A stretch of DNA of 64,000 bases, from assembly GCA_020740775.1 (NCBI GenBank), contig JAHEWK010000015.1, positions 1,178,001 through 1,242,000 on the forward strand, given 5' to 3'. This document shows positions 11,337 through 24,149 of the stretch, piece after piece. The notes under the pieces were generated by a model, which saw only the letters and a program-made list of their open reading frames with translations, made no database searches and was not told the origin of the DNA. Source of the stretch: Ilyonectria destructans. Lineage: Eukaryota > Ascomycota > Sordariomycetes > Hypocreales > Nectriaceae. Every line of letters starts with the position of its first letter. Within the stretch, counting starts at the first letter, position 1. The position numbers were made by a program, and so were the translations under genes.

Positions 11337-14300
11337 ATGAAACATATTGTGCTTCTTTCCCTATGGGGAGCAACTGCCCTAGGCAGTCGGTGTCGTCCCC
11401 ATCCATCTTCCCATCTCCCCGGATCAGGGGCATCTCAGTCCTCTGGCCAGTATGGGACCTCTGTAGTGGAATCTGCCGAAACCAGCTCAACCGCTGCCGG
11501 CAACTCGGGCTATTACCCACCACCAGGTGGTTCAGCTCCCGGTTCGTCCGGCTCTGGGGCTTTCACATCTTCAGACTCCACATGGCTTCCTGGCTCCGAG
11601 TCACACTCGAGCTACTGGACCGTGCCGGCTAACAGCACTTGGCTTCCTGGCCAGACGTCTCAGTCGTATATGACTTACTCAGGGCCGTCATCTGAGACCA
11701 CATGGCTCCCTGGAAACACTCCGGGCTCGTCTGACTCTACTTGGCTTCCTGGCAACACCGATACCGCCCCCGGACAGCCTGGTAACACTGACTCAACTTG
11801 GCTGCCTGGAAACACTGATACCACGCCAGGCCAGCCTGGCGGCACTACGGAGACTGGTGTTAATACTGCAACGGGCCTTCCTGGAAACACGGAAACCGCA
11901 CCTGGGCAGCCTGGCAACACTGTCACAACACCCGGTCAGCCTGGTGGCACTGACTCAACTGCTACTGCACCTGGAGTCTCTACAGATACTGGTATCCCCG
12001 GAAACACCGACACTACATCCGGCCAGCCTGGCAATACCGATACCACCCCAGGTCAACCTGGCAATACCCAAACTACACCTGGGCAGCCTGGAAACACTGA
12101 TTCAACTGCTATTGGACCTGGAGGCTCTACGGAGACTGGCCTTCCTGGAAACACAGAGACCGCGCCTGGCAACACTGATTCTACTGTCACTGGACCTGGT
12201 GATAGTACCGAGACTGGAATCAACACCCAGACTGGTGTTAACACGGAGACTGGACTTCCTGGAAACACCCAAACCACCGGCCTACCTGGTAATACGGAAA
12301 CTACAGCTGGTCAACCAGGCAACACCGATTCCACTGCCACTGGACCCGGAGATAGTACCGAGACTGGCATCAATACTGAAACCGGCGTTAACACCGAGAC
12401 TGGTCTTCCCGGAAACACAGAGACTGCACCTGGCCAGCCTGGCAACACAGACTCAACCGCCACCGGACCTGGAGATACCACTGAGACTGGAATCAACACA
12501 GAGACCGGTGTTAACACAGCGACCGGTGTTAACACTGCGACCGGTGTTAACACAGAAACTGGTCTTCCCGGAAACACAGAGACTGCACCTGGCCAGCCTG
12601 GCAACACCGACTCGACCGCGACGGGACCCGGAGCCACTACCGAGACTGGTATCAATACTGAGACCGGCGTCAACACTGAGACTGGCCTTCCCGGGAACAC
12701 AGAAACAAACCCCGGTCAGCCTGGTAACACCGACTCAACTGCCACTGGACCTGGAGGCACTACGGAGACTGGCATCAATACGGGAACCGGTGTAAACACA
12801 GAGACCGGTATTAACACAGAAACTGGTCTTCCGGGAAATACCGACTCAACTGCCACTGGGCCAGCTGACACCACTGAGACCGGTGCCAACACGGAGACCG
12901 GTATTAATACCGAGACCAATGTTCCTGGAAACACTGATTCAACTGCTACTGGACCAGGAGACACTACCGAGACTGGTGTCAACACAGCTACTGGTATCAA
13001 CACGGAAACAGGTCCTACTGAAACGGGAGCCACCGAAACGGCTACCGTGCCATCGACTGCAGACTCTGGTGCATCTCAGACCACTGGAGCCGATGCCACC
13101 ATCACCACCGCACCTGTTACGTCTACCCAGACGGGCGACGGTGGTGTTCTCATCACGTCCACCATGACAGTGCCCCCCGCGGACTTTTCTCCCACGACTG
13201 TTTCCGATCACCCTGAATGGACGACCAACACATGGATCACTACTACTTCCGAGGGATCGGATGAGCCCACCATTGTTCCCGTCCTTGTCGGCTGCCCAGC
13301 GTGCGGCGGTGCTGGTTCGGGCATCATCATCTTTGGCTTCCCCAAGTTTATCAACACCCTGTTCAACTTTCCTGGCTTCCCCAAGTTCTCGTTCCCCTGC
13401 ATCCCACCTGGTTGTTCGACACCTCCAAACACCCCCGAGGATGGGGATGATGGGGATAACAATTCTACAAAGGATGATTCCAGCGAGACAACCGAGGAGC
13501 CTTCCAGCACCTGCACTGAAGAGGTTACTGCCAGCGACTGTCTCGTGGCCTGCACCACCTTCACTGCGCCAGGGGCTGATCCTACTCCAGAATGCAGCAC
13601 AACATGTACCAGGACACAAACTGGGTGCAGCGTTACTGGCATCACATCCACGACATCAGCCGAAGCTTGCAGCGCGACGGGTGATGGCGCATGTCTCAAT
13701 TGTGCCGAGGAGAGGAATCTCATGACCAACCCAGACGACTCTGACAACCCTACCGACCCCGGTGGCGGTGATGATGACGATTCCACCAGCCTCAAAATCA
13801 GGGATATTTCTCTTTTAAAAAGAGGTTCCGCTGCGAGACAGACCAGATTGGGTTCCCAAACAGCTGGATGTCCCCTTGCAAAGACCGGCGTCCAGTTTCC
13901 CGCATACCCCGGAGGCGAGTCTGTCTTGGACCGTGACAATGCCGGAACGCAGAAGCCAGCCTGGACTGCTATCAAGAGATGGTTTATCATGACCAGAGAC
14001 GTACAATGCATTCCTTCTATCTCTCAAGTCGCGTCGGGTGCCTATCACGTAATGCCTCCCGGTGGTCGACCCCAGCTCGAGGTTGCGACCATCGACCATG
14101 TCTATGAGAAGAGTTGGCTCAAGGACTTCTTCACCAACATCCTGGATAGCGGCGCCGGGAACTTGAAGGACCTCACGGGATCCCAAAACACGATCAACTG
14201 CAATGATTTCGCCTACTATACAGACGACGTTTCCACTGTCACCGGGCCAAACCAACTTGTGGACGTCTTCAATTCTTATCCATCGAATTCCAAGTATCTT

Positions 14301-15691
14301 GACGACTTCATTGGTATGGACGACTACGTAAACGGCCAATGCAAGGTAAATACTCACAGTACTGTGTCAACGCTAGACTCGAGCTAACATGACCTTCCAG
14401 GGAGTCGTCGCCACACCAGAGATGGTCCGAGGTGGAACAACCACTCAAATGTCGGCAGGCAACAATGTCGAGGCAACTACTGCGTGGAGCACTGCAAGCA
14501 CGAAGATAGAAGACAAACTCCAGTGGCTTGAGCGTCTTGCCATCGGTGTGGAGATGATGAATGACGCCGATGCCATCAGCGCCATGAAACGTCAGAACCA
14601 GCGCATCTGGTCCAGGCTGTAAGTATCTTCCCATCGCGTCAAGAATTCCAGCACTAATTCGGGTACTCTCTTATAGGACGAATATTGATAACAACGCCAA
14701 AAATTGCAAAAAGGATCCTGAGGTTCTTGCCGGCAAATGGTCGTTTGCAGACCGATACAAAGCCTTTATGGAGGACAGATTCACTGGCACTCAAGACTGG
14801 TCCATCAACAAGGCTGTTGATGACGCGCAGACTCAACTGATCGCCCGACTCAAGCTCGATTTGGCCAATGTTCAACTGCCCGTAACTCCACCGGCCACGA
14901 CTCCGAGCACGGTAGACCAGACCAAGCTTGACAACTTCAATGCCAGGTTGACCAAGCTTGAGGCCGCGACTTATGCCGTTACCATCACCTGGGACTGGAC
15001 TTATACCCTGACACGACGTCAAGATAACGGTGCCGCCTGTAACATCGGGACGGTGTCTCAAACTGCTTCAACCTTTTCCACCTCCATCATTTCACAGTCT
15101 CAGACGGAAGACCCCCAGACCGAGACCATCGTCACTACGACTAGTGAGGCACCCGTCACTTCATCAGTGATTGAGGAACCTACGACGTCGGCTGCACCGC
15201 CCCCTGTGACAACAACGGAGGTGGTTGACCCGACCCCTACCACACCACTGGCTAGAGGGGGCATCGTTTGTCACAACGAGGCCGATTTCCCAGGCCACGC
15301 GGACATCAGCAGTAGCGCTCAGGATGACTTTTCTACCGACTTTAGCGGTCTGAGCGGGCCCAACGGCGATGATAACCTCTTCGACGGTGCAGGAAGCGTG
15401 ACATTGAACGATGAAGACAGCCACGGTGTCTCGTACTCGTATTCAGTTGAATGGGTATCTGGATGTGTGACAACACAAGACACCCAGAACTTCCGATTCC
15501 CCCTCGGCCAGGGTGGTATCATCACTGCTTACTTGATTGTACGAGAGGCGTATACTAAGTGTAAGTCTCTTCCATACAATGATTCTCGATTTCGAAAATA
15601 TGTACTAACATTGTAATTAGGCAACAACGGTGGTGTTGGTGGACAGGAACAAGTTGGATGCTTGCTGTACGACTTTACTGGCGGAAGGTAA
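11337..15691 (+). CDS. Large secreted repeat-rich surface-type protein
   Basis: 1393-residue predicted secreted protein. Exons are 11337-14345, 14401-14618, 14677-15560 and 15621-15691, and all junctions keep frame. An N-terminal signal peptide ends near A-L-G. Residues about 60-560 are built from T-W-L-P-G, P-G-N-T-[DE]-[ST]-T, A-P-G-Q and T-E-T-G-[IV]-N modules, rich in Thr and Asn and likely O-glycosylated. Next come a hydrophobic cysteine segment (V-L-V-G-C-P-A-C-G-G, then F-P-C-I-P-P-G-C), an acidic linker, a globular part, and a Cys-containing tail ending Y-D-F-T-G-G-R. No GPI-anchor signal is visible at the end. This resembles fungal adhesin or wall-associated proteins, but I do not recognise a characterised family. 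Function is unknown. Confidence 0.8.
11740..13040 (+). repeat. Coding minisatellite of the secreted protein
   Basis: Imperfect short tandem repeats encode P-G-N-T-D-S-T-A-T-G-P-G and T-E-T-G-[IV]-N-T modules. Several copies are nearly identical at DNA level (for example around 12400-12620), so unequal exchange and length polymorphism between strains are likely. Long antisense open frames in this interval are by-products of the repeat. Confidence 0.9.
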
Positions 15692-16109
15692 ACTCCCACC
15701 GCTTTTTGAAAGCATGGAGTCTCCGAAGGTCGCGGTTCAATCATGTATTGAGCTGGGACTCTGAGATGTAGGGTGACTGAGGAAACAAGGCTCTGAGGTC
15801 GCCCTTCTCAAATCAGGACTTACAACGCCAGGCTTGGCAGGAATTCTGGATAAATAAGCCCTGGAGCTAGAGCGTATTTAATATAGAAACGTAATATATT
15901 CCAGGTCAAACAGTTCCTTTATTTATTCATTGGTGGTTGATGCACTTTCCTGCGCAGGCAGAGCGACCTCCTCGCCGCCATCGAGATCGTGACGAATACA
16001 TCCGCCAAGTCATTCGCGAATTCCGCCTTGCCAAATACCTGGTACTAGGGCCTCTCAGGTCAGTCCTCCCACTCTCGTCCGTGTCGAAACATGGTAGGCG
16101 AAGTATGAT
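15692..16109. other. Intergenic between convergent genes
   Basis: About 420 bp with AT-rich sequence near 15850-15930, presumably the two 3' UTRs. Nothing coding is seen. Confidence 0.5.
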
Positions 16110-17956
16110 TCAGGCTGATTGTGGACCTTCAATCGGCTTTAGCTTATGCTGCAATATCAAATCAGGCACGTCAAAGTTTGGCATAAGGACGCGTGCCCTA
16201 TCAAGCTGCGCTCTCAACCAATGCTGGTTATTGTGACCCTGGGTCTTGCACAGAGCGACCGAAAGTGACCACATAAAGCGGTAGATCTGACGAGGATCTT
16301 CTCCGAGAGCCTTAGATGCAATGACTAAGATTTGTGACAATGCCGCCTCGAGCTGGAATCGAGATTCGTCTCTCGGGAACAGACAAGCGAAAAGCACCTG
16401 CAAGGCGTGGTAGTCTGACGCCGCTGAGTAGACAGTCCAAATGAGCCGCTTGCCACCAGTGTCGGGTATCGACTTGGCCAAGATCAGGATGTCGGCGAAT
16501 TCCTAAATATCATCAGCCATCTGCCTCGGAAAATTTATGTTCTTCATACATCACCAAAATTCTGTGTATGTTTCCACAGCTTTTGCACGTCGGCGGCATC
16601 TGGATCAGGTATCCCTGATCTTGCTAGTCTCATGAGTTCCAGCTTCGCCGCCTGGCACAAGTGGAAGAGACGCAGTGGTCGGTAGTTTTCTAGATCATCA
16701 AGCAGTTCGGATACGGGATATGTCTCACCCCAAATCTTGGGAAGAATGGATCTTGCGCTGAGGAATATGTGCTCATGAGAAATGTAATCGTCGGCATCTC
16801 GAGATAGAAGATCCATGCAAAGCTGCCCGCCGTTTATGTTGCCAGTAGCGGAGTCTGCATCCAAGTACCTGGGACTCATTAATAGTGGGCAATGATTCCA
16901 CTGCCAAGGAGAAACTTACAGCGTATATAATAGCATTGGTTGAGAGATGTATGGCAACTTCTCTCCATTGGCGTACCCGCCCTTTTCCAAATACGGCTTC
17001 AAGAAGGACCGAATGCCATCTAGGTGTACTAAAGACGCTCCTTTACTTTCGGAATCATATGCCTCGTAGCGCAAAATAAGAAACCACATTGTAAAGAGCG
17101 CGTCAATATCATTGCTGCTCCCCTTCGAATGGCAAATGTGATTGAGTAAAGACGATAGATTCTTCAAGGTCGCGGTGTAGTGCACCCCTGCAGCGGCCCC
17201 GATACGTTGTGCGCTCTCCAGAGACCAAGCAGAATCGTTCCCATCCCGGACCGCAAGTACCTCTCGAGATCGCAGTTCCATGGACGCAACGGCAATGAAA
17301 CTCCTCATTACACCAGAGTATTGGCTTGCAATATGTGTGTATATGTAGGAGAAACAACTCCATGTCCAAAGTTTGCCATAGGAGAGTACCAAAATCGACT
17401 CTGGGATATACAGGAAGGCTGCTTGATCGTCGGCGCTCAGTTGGAGGGAGTTGGATAGAGGAATATGGCTTGTGGAAAGGGCTGGCCGCGGCGATGATAA
17501 ATTTTGGACGTTGACATGCGCATGATGAGCCAATGTGAGGTGTATCTCAGCCTCGGCACTGTTGCACTCCTCTGAATCGTCACCATGCGACCCATCTGTC
17601 CCCGCAGTTGGCGATGGAGCAAGAGGACGCTGCGAGATGGAGCTAGGCATCGAACTCTTGGAGCTTCGAGTCCTCTTGGAGCTCAGTGACCGTCCAGGCT
17701 CCAGCCATTCGCATTTCATGGGACTATTTGTACATCTTTGACATACAGGCCGCCGCTCGTCGCATTTGACTTTGCGGACACGGCAGTTCAAGCAGCCTGG
17801 AGGCCTTGTTAGCTGGTGGTTCACGCCAAGCCGCCGATGGACTTGTAATATGTCTGAGATGCACCATTTTTTGACCGTGCCTTGCGGTGGTTTGACGACT
17901 GGGGCATGTTCGACATGCGTGATTCCGAACACGGGGGGATATTGGAACAGTGGCAA
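16110..17956 (-). CDS. Zn2Cys6 transcription factor
   Basis: Fungal regulator with a Zn(II)2Cys6 DNA-binding cluster, G-C-L-N-C-R-V-R-K-V-K-C-D-E-R-R then C-Q-R-C...C near 17680-17795. It is followed by a Ser-rich linker and a Fungal_trans_2-like region. Exons are 16920-17956 (5' end uncertain), 16550-16868 and 16110-16502. Splicing at GTAAGT/CAG and GTATGA/TAG gives L-L-Y-T-L-Y-L-D-A-D and N-F-G-D-E-F-A-D. No in-frame ATG occurs upstream of the zinc cluster, so a short 5' exon is probably missing, perhaps starting at the ATG at 18009. It stands divergent to the M20 hydrolase and Dal5-type carrier, which are natural target candidates. Confidence 0.8.
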
Positions 17957-18527
17957 TTAGTTCGGAAACTCACGAGCGTACCTAACAGGATGACTCGGCA
18001 ATGGGGCATCGATGAAGAGAGTAAGTAAGCGATTCAGTTGGATGCTAACGAGCCGACTGGCCCGCTCGGCAGTTTCTGTGAAGGCAGAGATAAGCTCATC
18101 CTGTTGGCACCGTACTCCGTATTAGGAAAGGTAATCCGCCCATCGAAGCTAAGCTACCCAAACCCCGCAGATAAGTCTCGCGGCTTGTGAGTGGCCATCT
18201 CGGCAATTTCCTACGGTAGATCGACTTTCATTTACTTAAAGTTCTCGCTGTCTATTGGTCTAATTAGCCGACCAGGTCCACAGCATGTTTGTCCACGGAT
18301 TTCAGGACGGCAGTTACACTTCCAGATGGAACAAACAACCGAGGGAACAACGAGCGATGCCGAGTATTCTGTCTTGATCCACCAAGCTTTCCCCTGCACG
18401 CATATATAAGGCGAAATGCGGCCTAAAACGGATTGTTCACAATTTTCTACTTGTAGTAATCCCGCCCGCTGAACATCACTCACGCCGTTAATCAACCGCC
18501 CTGGACCAAGTTTCTGAATTATTTGCA
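17957..18527. other. Divergent promoter region of regulator and M20 gene
   Basis: About 570 bp. It probably includes the missing 5' exon of the Zn2Cys6 gene at its left end and the M20 promoter, including a TATA-like site, at its right. Confidence 0.5.
18403..18410 (+). promoter_or_regulatory. TATA-like box of the M20 hydrolase gene
   Basis: TATATAAG lies 118 bp upstream of the ATG at 18528, a plausible core promoter position for a fungal gene with a short leader. Confidence 0.45.
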
Positions 18528-19930
18528 ATGCAGGTTTCCACGCAGAAATTATACGATGGAATCTCCAAATCGATCAGCCGACATGCGCAGGATCTAGGTT
18601 CAATATGTGCAAAGGTAACAACTAACCGTTCAGAGTACTTGAGAATACTGACTGGAAGTTGTCAGATCCACGAAAACCCCGAGCTCAATTACTGCGAATT
18701 CAAAGCTCACGACAATATCTGCCATCTCTTGGAGCAACTAGGATATAACGTAAAAAGACATGCCTATGGTCTTGAGACATCATTCGCAGCCGAGTTTGGC
18801 CACGGCGGCAAATTGGTTGTTTTCAATGCTGAATACGACGCCCTCCCCGGTTTAGGCCATGCCTGTGGACACAATTTGATTGCAACGAGCTCCATCGCCG
18901 CATTCCTCGCCACGGCAGAAGCAATTCGCAATCATGGCTTCGAGGGTCGAGTCAGATTGCTTGGAACGCCAGCTGAAGAAGGCGGCGGCGGCAAAATTCG
19001 CCTGATTAAAGCTGGGGCTTACGAGGGTGTTGATGCTTGCCTCATGGCTCATCCAACGGGACGCATATCCCCCGAAGGGACGCGAGACGTCCATGGCATC
19101 TCTGCAGCCAAGTCGAGTGCTCGTAGACAGGTTCAAGTCGCATTTCGCGGCCAAAATGCCCATGCGGGAATGAGTCCGTGGCATGGGAAGAATGCCTTGG
19201 ACGCCATCGTGTCATCATACGTTAATATCTCTCTTCTACGACAGCAGCTGCCTCCCACGGCGCGGGTACATGGAGTTATTCGACAGGGAGGTGCAGAGCC
19301 GAACATTATTCCGGATTCTACGAGTCTTGAGTACTATCTAAGACAGGGCACTACCGAGGAAATCCAAGACCTTTCTAATAAAGTGGAAGCATGTTTTGAA
19401 GCGGGAGCAATAGGAACAGGGTGCCAAGTTTCCTGTAATTGGCAGTCGTAAGTACATATGAGCAGTGCCTAGCATTGAAACTTAGTCTGACTCGAGCTGC
19501 AGGGACGAGGACTACATGGAGCTCCGCCCCAACCAAGCTCTCGTGAGCGACTTCACAAGACACATGAAAGCATTCGGCAGAACATATCTCGACGATGCAG
19601 GGCAGCCGCCCATGGGAGCTTCAACAGACATGGGTAAGTGCGACACACCATGCCTAGTTGATAGTAACTAACAATCACCAAGGAAACGTTACCTTCTGTG
19701 TACCTGGTATTCATCCTATGTTTTCCGTCGGAACTGATGACCCTACTGTTCAACCCCATACTTCACAGTTCGCGGCTGCTGCAGCCACAAAGGAGGCATT
19801 GGAAAGTGCGTTGGACTGCAGTAAAGGCTTGGCGGCAACAGCCTGCAGCGTGCTGTTGCCTGGGAGCTTGTCAGACACGGCTTGGGACGAGTTCCGGAGG
19901 GATGTCCAGCCGATTACGGGGAGACTTTAG
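18528..19930 (+). CDS. M20-family metallohydrolase (PM20D2-like dipeptidase/amidohydrolase)
   Basis: 415-residue zinc-dependent hydrolase that cleaves dipeptides or N-acyl amino acids. Exons are 18528-18614, 18666-19447, 19503-19633 and 19683-19930. The first intron (18615-18665, 51 bp) has no stop and a length divisible by three, so a naive frame reads through it. Removal gives A-K-I-H-E-N-P-E-L, the normal family sequence. Metal ligands are visible: G-H-A-C-G-H-N (about 93-99), P-A-E-E-G-G-G-G (about 131) and the later A-H-P-T. A dimerisation-domain stretch A-H-A-G-M-S-P-W follows. No signal peptide is seen, so it is likely cytosolic. The adjacent Dal5-type carrier suggests import followed by hydrolysis of a nitrogen compound. 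Confidence 0.88.
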
Positions 19931-20742
19931 TAGGTGATGACATTGAACAGGAAATAAATTTTGAACAGTAAAGGAATCACTGAATCACTCTAATCCTCTG
20001 TAATAACTGTATCTCTGACTTCGTCATTGTTCGGCTTTTTCGCTATTATGCTTCAGCCTCACTACGCCCATATGCGAAAAAGATTACCGTTGCTACAAGT
20101 TGTAAACTACTTCAATAATAGCCGAAAGAGAGGTGTCGACACGTCCAATTTCGGCCAACGATTTCCGCCCGAATTATTAATGGCAACTTTGATCCACTCC
20201 CACAATTCCCTTCCGTAGCTATCTTCACGATCCCACGGTCTACCTGGAATCGAGACTCATCTTCCCCGCTCTTCGGACAATGACTCGGACAAGGAGGACC
20301 CGCCCAACTCAGATACGTGGGGTAACCCAATTCACGTTTGCCGAGATGCCCAATCGGAAGCCCTCTATCATGGCCGCAATCTAAACTGACGCTAGCAAGG
20401 CTCCGAGGTTGACCATGGTTGCCGATGCAGCCAATCAATACGCCTGTCTTTCCGAACCATATGTACACGGCTATCAAGCGCGGTACAGAGATGTGGCAAA
20501 CTACGGGGTCTTGGTCCACCTAATGATAGATATCACTGAACATCCATCATCCCACTATCTGTGGCTTATCATCATCAAGTTAGTGTGCTTCTCCTTGGTG
20601 TCTGGGGTCGGTTGACATTCTACTCGTGCAACGTCGTCTACATAACCAGGACTGTATCCCTTCGTCTGCTTTCTCATTTTACCAACATCACAATCTCGCC
20701 TCTGGATATCTAGCATCAATTTTTTCTTCGTACCTTACCTGC
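19931..20742. other. Intergenic between M20 and MFS genes
   Basis: About 810 bp between two same-strand genes. It holds the promoter of the MFS carrier. No supported coding or RNA feature is seen. Confidence 0.5.
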
Positions 20743-22653
20743 ATGCCCATTATGACGACTGAAAAGATGGAAAAGACCACATCTTCTCAAGGCGAGCCTA
20801 TACCTAAAGATGGCGAAATGCTCAGTCTTCGAGGTTTTGACCTCGCCGCCGAGGAGGGCTTAAGCGAGACTCACCGAGGTCGACATGTGGTGAAGAGAAT
20901 TGATCGTTGGTAAGGCTCAAGCATTTCCGAGCTCAACTTGTTGGTTGTTAACGGATACATAACTAGCCTGATGCCATTACTTCTCGTTTCGTATATGCTA
21001 CAGTTCCTTGACAAGCAGTCCTTGAACTTTTCTTCAATCATGGGGATCATTGATGACCTGGTTAGTGAAAACTGTGTTGCTCTAAAAGCCCTCCAAGGGT
21101 CAATCAATTGACACCCCTCAGGATTTGGTCGGGGACAGATACAGTTGGTGTAGCAGCGTATTTTACTTCGGCTATCTCGCCTTCAGCTACCCGGCCTCAT
21201 TCTTGATGGTCCGCTTTCCGCTGGGCAAATACTTGGCCGGTACAAGGTGAGATCACACAGATTACCAATACTCGTTGGAAGATGCTCATTCCAGTCCAAG
21301 CCTTGTATGGGCCGTCGTCCTGGTCTGTCATGCCGCAGTGCAAGACTTCAAAGGCCTTTTGATCGCGCGGTTTTTTCTCGGTGCAGCAGAGGCATCCATA
21401 TCGCCAGGCTTCTCATTAATTACAGGAATGTGGTATAAGCGCGAGGAGCAGCCACTTAGACACGGCATCTGGTTCCTTGGAAACGCTATTGCTACCATGT
21501 TTGGAGGACTGCTTGCATTTGGGATATCACACATCGGAGGAGCCCTTAATCCTTGGAGAGTATGGCGACGTTTCTTCCCGCAATTGACCTTCTCGACTGA
21601 CTTGAACCGTGTAGTGGCTCTTTATTATTTTTGGCGTCATTACCCTCGTTTGGGCTGTCGTTCTTATAATTTTCCTCCCAGACACCCCCGAGAAAGCACG
21701 ATTTCTCAATGAAGAGCAGCGCATCGAAGCCATAAACCGAATCCGAAGCAATCATACTGGCATGAAAAACAACACCTTCAAGTGGGAACACGTCCGCGAG
21801 GTCTTGACAGATCGCAACGTCTTGCTACTAATGTTGTTTCAATTTACGTTCAGCATTCCAAACGGAGCTCACACGACGGTAATATCCATTTCACAGAATT
21901 GCATTCTTATTTTGACACTATGGTAGTTCAGTAGCCTTGTCATGGCTGGCTTTGGATTCACAAAGTTTCAAGTCTATCTACTCAACATTCCGATGGGCGC
22001 AATACTCGGCGTTTTCTTCATTGGATCGAGTTATCTGTGTAGTCGATTCAATGGATACAGAACTATTATTGGGTCAGCTCTTAGTCTGATCAGGTTAGTA
22101 GTATTTGATTCTACCTTTCCTTCTATGAAAGTTAACAAGACATGGTAGTTTGATGGGCTCATTATTGGTTCGTTACGGACCTAACCGAGGTAGCCAATTG
22201 CTTGGGCTTTGGTTGTTCGTCGCTTTTGCTGCTGGATTTCCCATTTGCTTGTCAATGATCTCTTCTAACGTCGCTGGCTTTACCAAAAAGAGCGTCGCCT
22301 CGGCGATGATGTTCATGGCATACACTACAGGAAACATTATCGGACCATTTCTCTTCTTCCCACGTGAAGCACCAGAATACGCGGTGAGTGCAAGCCGGAG
22401 CATTTTGGTCATGTTTGATACGTTTAATGAACTGCACTGACAATATCAACCATAGAGCGGCTTTTTGGCAACCACCATTTGCTTTGGAATTGCCACGCTA
22501 ACGATGTTGGTCCTACGTGTCTCCCTCATATTGGAGAACCGGCGCCGCGACAGGCTCCAAGAGAATAGCGCCTCACCACAGGATGGGCCAGAGGGGAATG
22601 AAATATCAGATGAGACTGATGGACGAAATCTGAATTTCCGATACGTCTATTAA
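20743..22653 (+). CDS. MFS transporter, Dal5/anion:cation symporter type
   Basis: 502-residue plasma-membrane carrier of the allantoate-permease (Dal5) family, which imports organic anions such as ureidosuccinate, allantoate, dipeptides or vitamins. Eight exons: 20743-20909, 20967-21060, 21122-21246, 21301-21559, 21615-21878, 21927-22093, 22149-22383 and 22456-22653. Typical residues are L-Q-F-L-D-K-Q-S-L-N-F in TM1, R-F-F-L-G-A-A-E-A in TM4, F-S-S-L-V-M-A-G-F-G-F-T in TM7 and T-T-G-N-I-I-G-P in TM11. An ATG nine bases downstream (20752) is an alternative start. It lies downstream of the M20 hydrolase on the same strand, consistent with uptake of that enzyme's substrate. Confidence 0.9.
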
Positions 22654-24149
22654 TATTCAAGGTGTGGTGTTTCGGGCAGTGCTTGAGTGAGTTGTGGAGT
22701 GGTTATTGTGATTAATGAATACCACGACAGAGGCTGAGAAGGACTCGAAACTACGTGGATTAATCCTTCAGTTGACGCTATCCGGCCTTATAGGGAACCA
22801 AAGTTAGCTGCCTCACTTATTCAGTCTGCTTTGCGTGCTTTTTCCGATGCGATAATAACCACATACGTTGAACCAAACAGCTTCACTTGTAGAAAGGTTG
22901 ATACCAGATGCCCCATTCATTGACCTGCTCCTCGACCCAAGAGAACAGGGTGAACAGTAGCTGCCACGCCATTGGACGTATCAATGCGCCGATACGGTAG
23001 AGCTTTTGTATACTTCCCATGAAAGTAGTATTGATTTGTCAGGTAGTTGGGAAGTGGGCATGGTGAAGGGGGCCACACACGGGGCCGGACAAACGGACAG
23101 GTGAGCATGCGATGGAATCTTCTTGCGGAGCGGGATTGAACAGGGAAACAATTTAAATTTTTTCTCTTTGGGGCGACCGGAAGGCTCTTTCGTCCGTTTT
23201 CTGGAGTTAGATTCCGAGAGCAGGACTAGGGGCTTTTTTTTGGCGCTACCCCGGCAATGGACGTAGCCGGGCTGCTATTGACGAACAGGAGAGGGTTCTT
23301 TTTGGATCATCGGAACTTAACATAGTGAGGCCATTGTCAAATAATATGATGAGCTAAGGTCCGGCATGTGAGAGGGGCACTATCTTATCATTCACACAAC
23401 AATGTAGCACGAACAAGAGGAGAATGGGAGTACCGAGGAGATGAATGGAGATAGAATTGGGTTGTCATTCCATTATACCCGATTTTATGGAAGTTGAGGA
23501 TCTACGTCGCAGATTTCTTGGCTTCCTTGAGCTGGCGAGATGGGAACATGCGGTTGAGGTATACGTATCGGATCTACAGTCGGGCACCATCTTGAAGTGC
23601 CCGTCTAGTGATTAGAATTTCAGGCGTGAATCGGAACGCTGCTTGAACATGTGTCTGGCACTCTCCACTCTTTACATTCTTGTCGCCTTGTTGATACTCA
23701 CTATAGCTTCCACATGCTCAAACCCGGATGTGGACGATGATGTGATATCACAATGTGGAATCACGATGTGGAATCATGATGTGGAATCATCAAAATCGTA
23801 GAAAGTTGGACAAACCTGATTGCATCTTGAACAGGGTCCTTGTGAGGAGTTGTTAGCTCCACCACTAGCCCGGAAACGTCCATACCTCCTAGCCAGGCAT
23901 TTAGTCGGACGATTCAAGGGCCGGGCCGGGCCAATTACCACCGTCACAGCAGACAATATCCGACCGGGGCCGGATATAACATGACATAATTATAAACCAC
24001 AACGCTATTCGATCTGCACTTAAGGGCTAACAAGAGAAATAAACTGAATTTATCTGGGGCCTTCCAATACTTATTTCCAACCACTGAAATCAACATCGCC
24101 ATTCATTGTCTTGTCTGGACTCAGCACGGCAAGCCAACAGACCACTACG
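22654..24149. other. Intergenic, about 1.5 kb
   Basis: Between the MFS gene and the next hydrolase. No open frame with protein character was found. A 13-bp tandem repeat is listed separately. Confidence 0.5.
23748..23786. repeat. 13-bp tandem repeat, three copies
   Basis: Units ATCACAATGTGGA, ATCACGATGTGGA and ATCATGATGTGGA follow head to tail, each differing by one base. Further GATGTGG words lie just upstream (about 23728). It is 360 bp before the next gene and could be a regulator-binding array or simple slippage. Confidence 0.8.

Noticed and set aside
11675..13033. Long antisense open frames (up to 129 codons) across the repeat region
   Set aside because: They mirror the repeat periodicity of the sense gene, consist of V-S-V-L-x-P repeats and have no start or promoter context.
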